DNA from: Flavobacteriales bacterium | Lineage (GTDB): Bacteria > Bacteroidota > Bacteroidia > Flavobacteriales_D > Crocinitomicaceae | NCBI GenBank assembly: GCA_018665005.1 | Contig: JABJEE010000131.1 | Span: forward strand, 1-8,650 | Direction of reading: 5' to 3' | DNA length: 8,650 nucleotides | Part shown: piece after piece, positions 6,884 to 8,650 of the stretch | Numbering within the stretch: the first letter of the stretch is position 1 | Layout: the number at the start of each line of letters is the position of its first letter | The notes under the pieces: generated by a model | What the model was told of the DNA's origin: nothing | Database searches by the model: none | The model's input: the letters and a program-made list of their open reading frames with translations, nothing else | Program-made: the position numbers and the translations under genes

Positions 6884-7500
6884 CTTATTTCTTCATAATC
6901 ATCATAATCAGAATCATTTTTATGGCCCCTCGTAAATATGGCTTCAGAAATATACTTAAAAGCATTAACAGTTTTAAAAAGTATTCCTACCAGAAAAAAG
7001 AAACCGATGATCTTAAAAACCCATCCGATTATTGCTGTTGATTCAATGTCTAGAATACTTTCTTTAAACCAAAATGCCACCTGATTATTTGCTATATCTG
7101 GTCTCAAAACGAAGCCAATAAAAGCCAAAAGTGAAAGAACAATAACAATGATTTCATACCTGGGATTAAATTTACTTGAAGAAGAGCCGATCCCCATCCT
7201 CGATAGCATTACTACATTCTTTTGATTTTTTTGAAATTTCCCTATAAAATAGAGTGTCAAAATAAAAATTATAGGATATAAATTAGCTATCGCTACATTT
7301 CCACTATTTATGTCTATCGAGAAAAGAAATATGACATTCACTAAAAATATATACTGGATCCCCTTAAAAAAATAGGTTTCGCCTATACTTCTCGACTTTC
7401 CTGCATTTAAAAGCATAAAACCCATGTCAACAAAAAACCATAAGAATCCATAAATTGCAAAAAAGACTCCTAATTGAAAAGTAAGTGTTAGAATTTCCAT
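6880..7500 (-). CDS. Unassigned polytopic membrane protein
   Basis: I do not recognise a family for this 206-residue protein. Five hydrophobic stretches likely to span the membrane are seen near residues 7-31, 45-62, 70-87, 115-133 and 157-177. Between the third and fourth is a basic, Ser-rich linker (GKFQKNQKN at 87-95, SSSSK at 106-110). The last dozen residues are markedly acidic (NDSDYDDYEE, 195-204). No catalytic motif stands out and there is no cleavable signal peptide. It is the first gene after a 110-bp gap containing a candidate promoter and lies 12 nt upstream of rnpA, so it probably opens the leftward operon. ATG 7500 is preceded by an A-rich stretch on the minus strand (GGTAAAA) and is the best start. 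Codon use looks like that of its neighbours, giving no sign of transfer. Confidence 0.8.
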   Translation of the reverse strand: MEILTLTFQLGVFFAIYGFLWFFVDMGFMLLNAGKSRSIGETYFFKGIQYIFLVNVIFLFSIDINSGNVAIANLYPIIFILTLYFIGKFQKNQKNVVMLSRMGIGSSSSKFNPRYEIIVIVLSLLAFIGFVLRPDIANNQVAFWFKESILDIESTAIIGWVFKIIGFFFLVGILFKTVNAFKYISEAIFTRGHKNDSDYDDYEEIS

Positions 7501-7546
7501 TTTTACCTAATTTAAACAATCAATCTTATCTTGACCATTTCTGTAT

Positions 7547-7554
7547 CAAAGGTA
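7547..7554 (-). promoter_or_regulatory. Candidate -7 box for the leftward operon
   Basis: On the minus strand TACCTTTG is an exact match to the Bacteroidota -7 consensus TAnnTTTG. It is placed 47-54 nt before the ATG at 7500, inside the only sizeable intergenic gap on this strand. No good TTG or TTGACA lies at the expected distance upstream; the sequence there reads TTTATAG. The placement is right for the promoter of the membrane protein-rnpA-ctpA-ligase-gldA-tyrS series, but single -7 matches occur by chance in AT-rich DNA. Confidence 0.45.
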
Positions 7555-7580
7555 ATACATTACAGGTGGGAGACTATAAA

Positions 7581-7597
7581 GTTTAATTGAAATTAAC
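7581..7597 (-). terminator. AT-rich inverted repeat after the OmpA-type gene
   Basis: About 14 nt past the stop codon of the rightmost gene, the minus strand reads GTTAATTTCAATTAAAC. It can fold into a short stem (GTTAAT pairing with ATTAAAC, one bulged A) with a 4-nt loop. The stem is almost all A-T and only a short T-rich stretch follows. It is at the right place for a terminator but is thermodynamically weak. Confidence 0.2.
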
Positions 7598-7610
7598 AAG
7601 AACTTCAGGA

Positions 7611-8650
7611 TTAGTCAATTACTTGAATGACTGTTCTTCGGTTCTTAGTAAATTGGTCCTCGGTGCAACTATCACAAATCACATCGGGTTCGTCTTCTCC
7701 TTTATATCCTCCTGTTATGAGGGATCTATCAAAACCATTTGATACCAAATAATTAATGGTTCTCTCCATTCTTTTCTTGGATAACCAAATATTATATGAC
7801 TTTGTATCCCGTCTATCACAGTGCGAAACAACTGAAAGTCTTACCCCTTTTTTATCAGAAACATCACCAACAAATTCTTTCAACGTGGATGTGTTCTTTG
7901 AATTATGAAAGCTAGAATTTAAATCAAAATAGATAATCGTTTCAATGGGTTCTTTTTTAACCTCTACAATTTCAATTATTTCATCTGGTTGATTTATTGG
8001 CACAAGTACTTCTACATTCTGATCTGCAGCATCAGTAACAATTACCGTGTATTCTCCCTTTACAAGTTCCTGGGGGTCCTGGATTTCACTACCATTCGAC
8101 CACTTATATGAATATGGAGGTACTCCACCCTTTGGGGTTAAATCTATTTTACCATCTGCACCTTCGAATATAGTAACATCCGTGCCCTCTGCTGATGCAA
8201 ATAAGGGAGGTATGGGGAGAAAAGAAGAATAATAGATATCGCTCATTTCTGCATCACGATTGCTCGACCAATAAAAAAAGTGATCAAAAATGGTAAAGTA
8301 GGCATCAAACTTAGGGGTGTTAATTACTTCCCCCAAATTAACGGGTTCAGACCATGAGTCCCATGATTCACCTGTTCTCAAAGAGTAAAATATATCTGCA
8401 TCTCCAAATCCACCAAAACCATTAGATGCAAAATAGAGAGTGTCATCATTATCAGAGAGAAAAGGAGAAATTTCGTACCCTAAAGAATTCACATTTGAAC
8501 CTAGAGAAGCTGGGGCTGTCCATTTATCATCAATTAATTGAGAAAAATAAAGATCTTCCTCGCCTTTTGAATCAGGCCCATCAAATGAAATAATAATAGT
8601 ATTCGATTCTCTATTGATATGGAAACCATAAAAGCTACCTTCTATATCTA
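7611..8650 (-). CDS. PD40-SprB-OmpA_C envelope protein, 5' end outside window
   Basis: The reading frame stays open to the right edge, so the N-terminus is missing and about 346 codons are visible. Three parts can be read. From the edge to about 8220 there are PD40/TolB-like propeller repeats, including LYFASNGFGGFGDADIFYS and a preceding GEEDLYFSQL unit. About 8162-7977 is one SprB-type repeat (DGKIDLTPKGGVPPYSYKWS, then GEYTVIVTDA). About 7940-7611 is an OmpA_C peptidoglycan-binding domain. Its HCD Asp (7815-7817) and LSKKR Arg (7770-7772) are 15 residues apart, as are D271 and R286 of Acinetobacter OmpA, and NRR is near the end. A CDSCTE segment carries two cysteines. The domain set suggests a periplasmic anchor tied to peptidoglycan, resembling PorE-type proteins of type IX secretion, which carry a different middle domain. 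A GTG at 8492 is internal, not the start. The role is inferred. Confidence 0.9.
   Translation of the reverse strand, partial: DIEGSFYGFHINRESNTIIISFDGPDSKGEEDLYFSQLIDDKWTAPASLGSNVNSLGYEISPFLSDNDDTLYFASNGFGGFGDADIFYSLRTGESWDSWSEPVNLGEVINTPKFDAYFTIFDHFFYWSSNRDAEMSDIYYSSFLPIPPLFASAEGTDVTIFEGADGKIDLTPKGGVPPYSYKWSNGSEIQDPQELVKGEYTVIVTDAADQNVEVLVPINQPDEIIEIVEVKKEPIETIIYFDLNSSFHNSKNTSTLKEFVGDVSDKKGVRLSVVSHCDRRDTKSYNIWLSKKRMERTINYLVSNGFDRSLITGGYKGEDEPDVICDSCTEDQFTKNRRTVIQVID

Noticed and set aside
8047..8232. Open frame on the plus strand
   Set aside because: It is antisense to the SprB-repeat region of the OmpA-type gene and has no recognisable features.
8490..8492. GTG at 8492 as start of the rightmost gene
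   Set aside because: The frame continues upstream without a stop to the window edge and encodes further PD40-like sequence, so this GTG is an internal valine codon.

Overview
The window looks like a piece of a Flavobacteriia-type Bacteroidota chromosome. The DNA is AT-rich. The queuosine enzyme QueA closely follows the Flavobacteriales form of the protein. There is a GldA-type ABC ATPase, a protein combining PD40, SprB and OmpA_C domains, and promoters of the Bacteroidota type (TAnnTTTG, with an upstream TTGACA-like box). Start codons lack clear Shine-Dalgarno sequences, as is usual in this phylum. I see no mobile element, CRISPR array, tRNA, rRNA or phage gene.

Layout. At the left, queA runs rightward (121-1179) from its own well-formed promoter at 55-86. 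Everything else runs leftward. A partial envelope protein (7611 to the right edge; its N-terminus is outside the window) is followed by a 110-bp gap that carries a candidate promoter. A tightly packed series comes next, read from right to left: an unrecognised membrane protein (6880-7500), rnpA (6493-6867), an S41 C-terminal processing protease (4859-6496), an O-antigen ligase/polymerase-family membrane protein (3398-4846), gldA (2472-3371) and tyrS (1196-2470). Gaps inside the series are 12, -4, 12, 26 and 1 nt, so it probably behaves as one operon. tyrS and queA converge with a 16-bp gap that holds a weak hairpin.

Functional reading. The leftward unit mixes core RNA and translation functions (the RNase P protein, tyrosyl-tRNA synthetase) with envelope functions (periplasmic PDZ protease, polysaccharide ligase, ABC ATPase linked to gliding). 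queA adds a tRNA-modification gene. The rightmost protein has a peptidoglycan-binding OmpA_C domain, a SprB repeat and PD40 propeller repeats. That composition resembles the periplasmic PorE-type components of the type IX secretion and gliding apparatus, but the assignment is an inference.

Most of the window is ordinary housekeeping and envelope content. The points most worth a second look are: the SprB-containing OmpA-type protein; a near-perfect promoter overlapping the rnpA start; the conserved-looking but unassigned membrane protein ahead of rnpA; the unusual operon mix; and the in-frame UAG between the protease and ligase genes. I did not find convincing evidence of a wholly new system.
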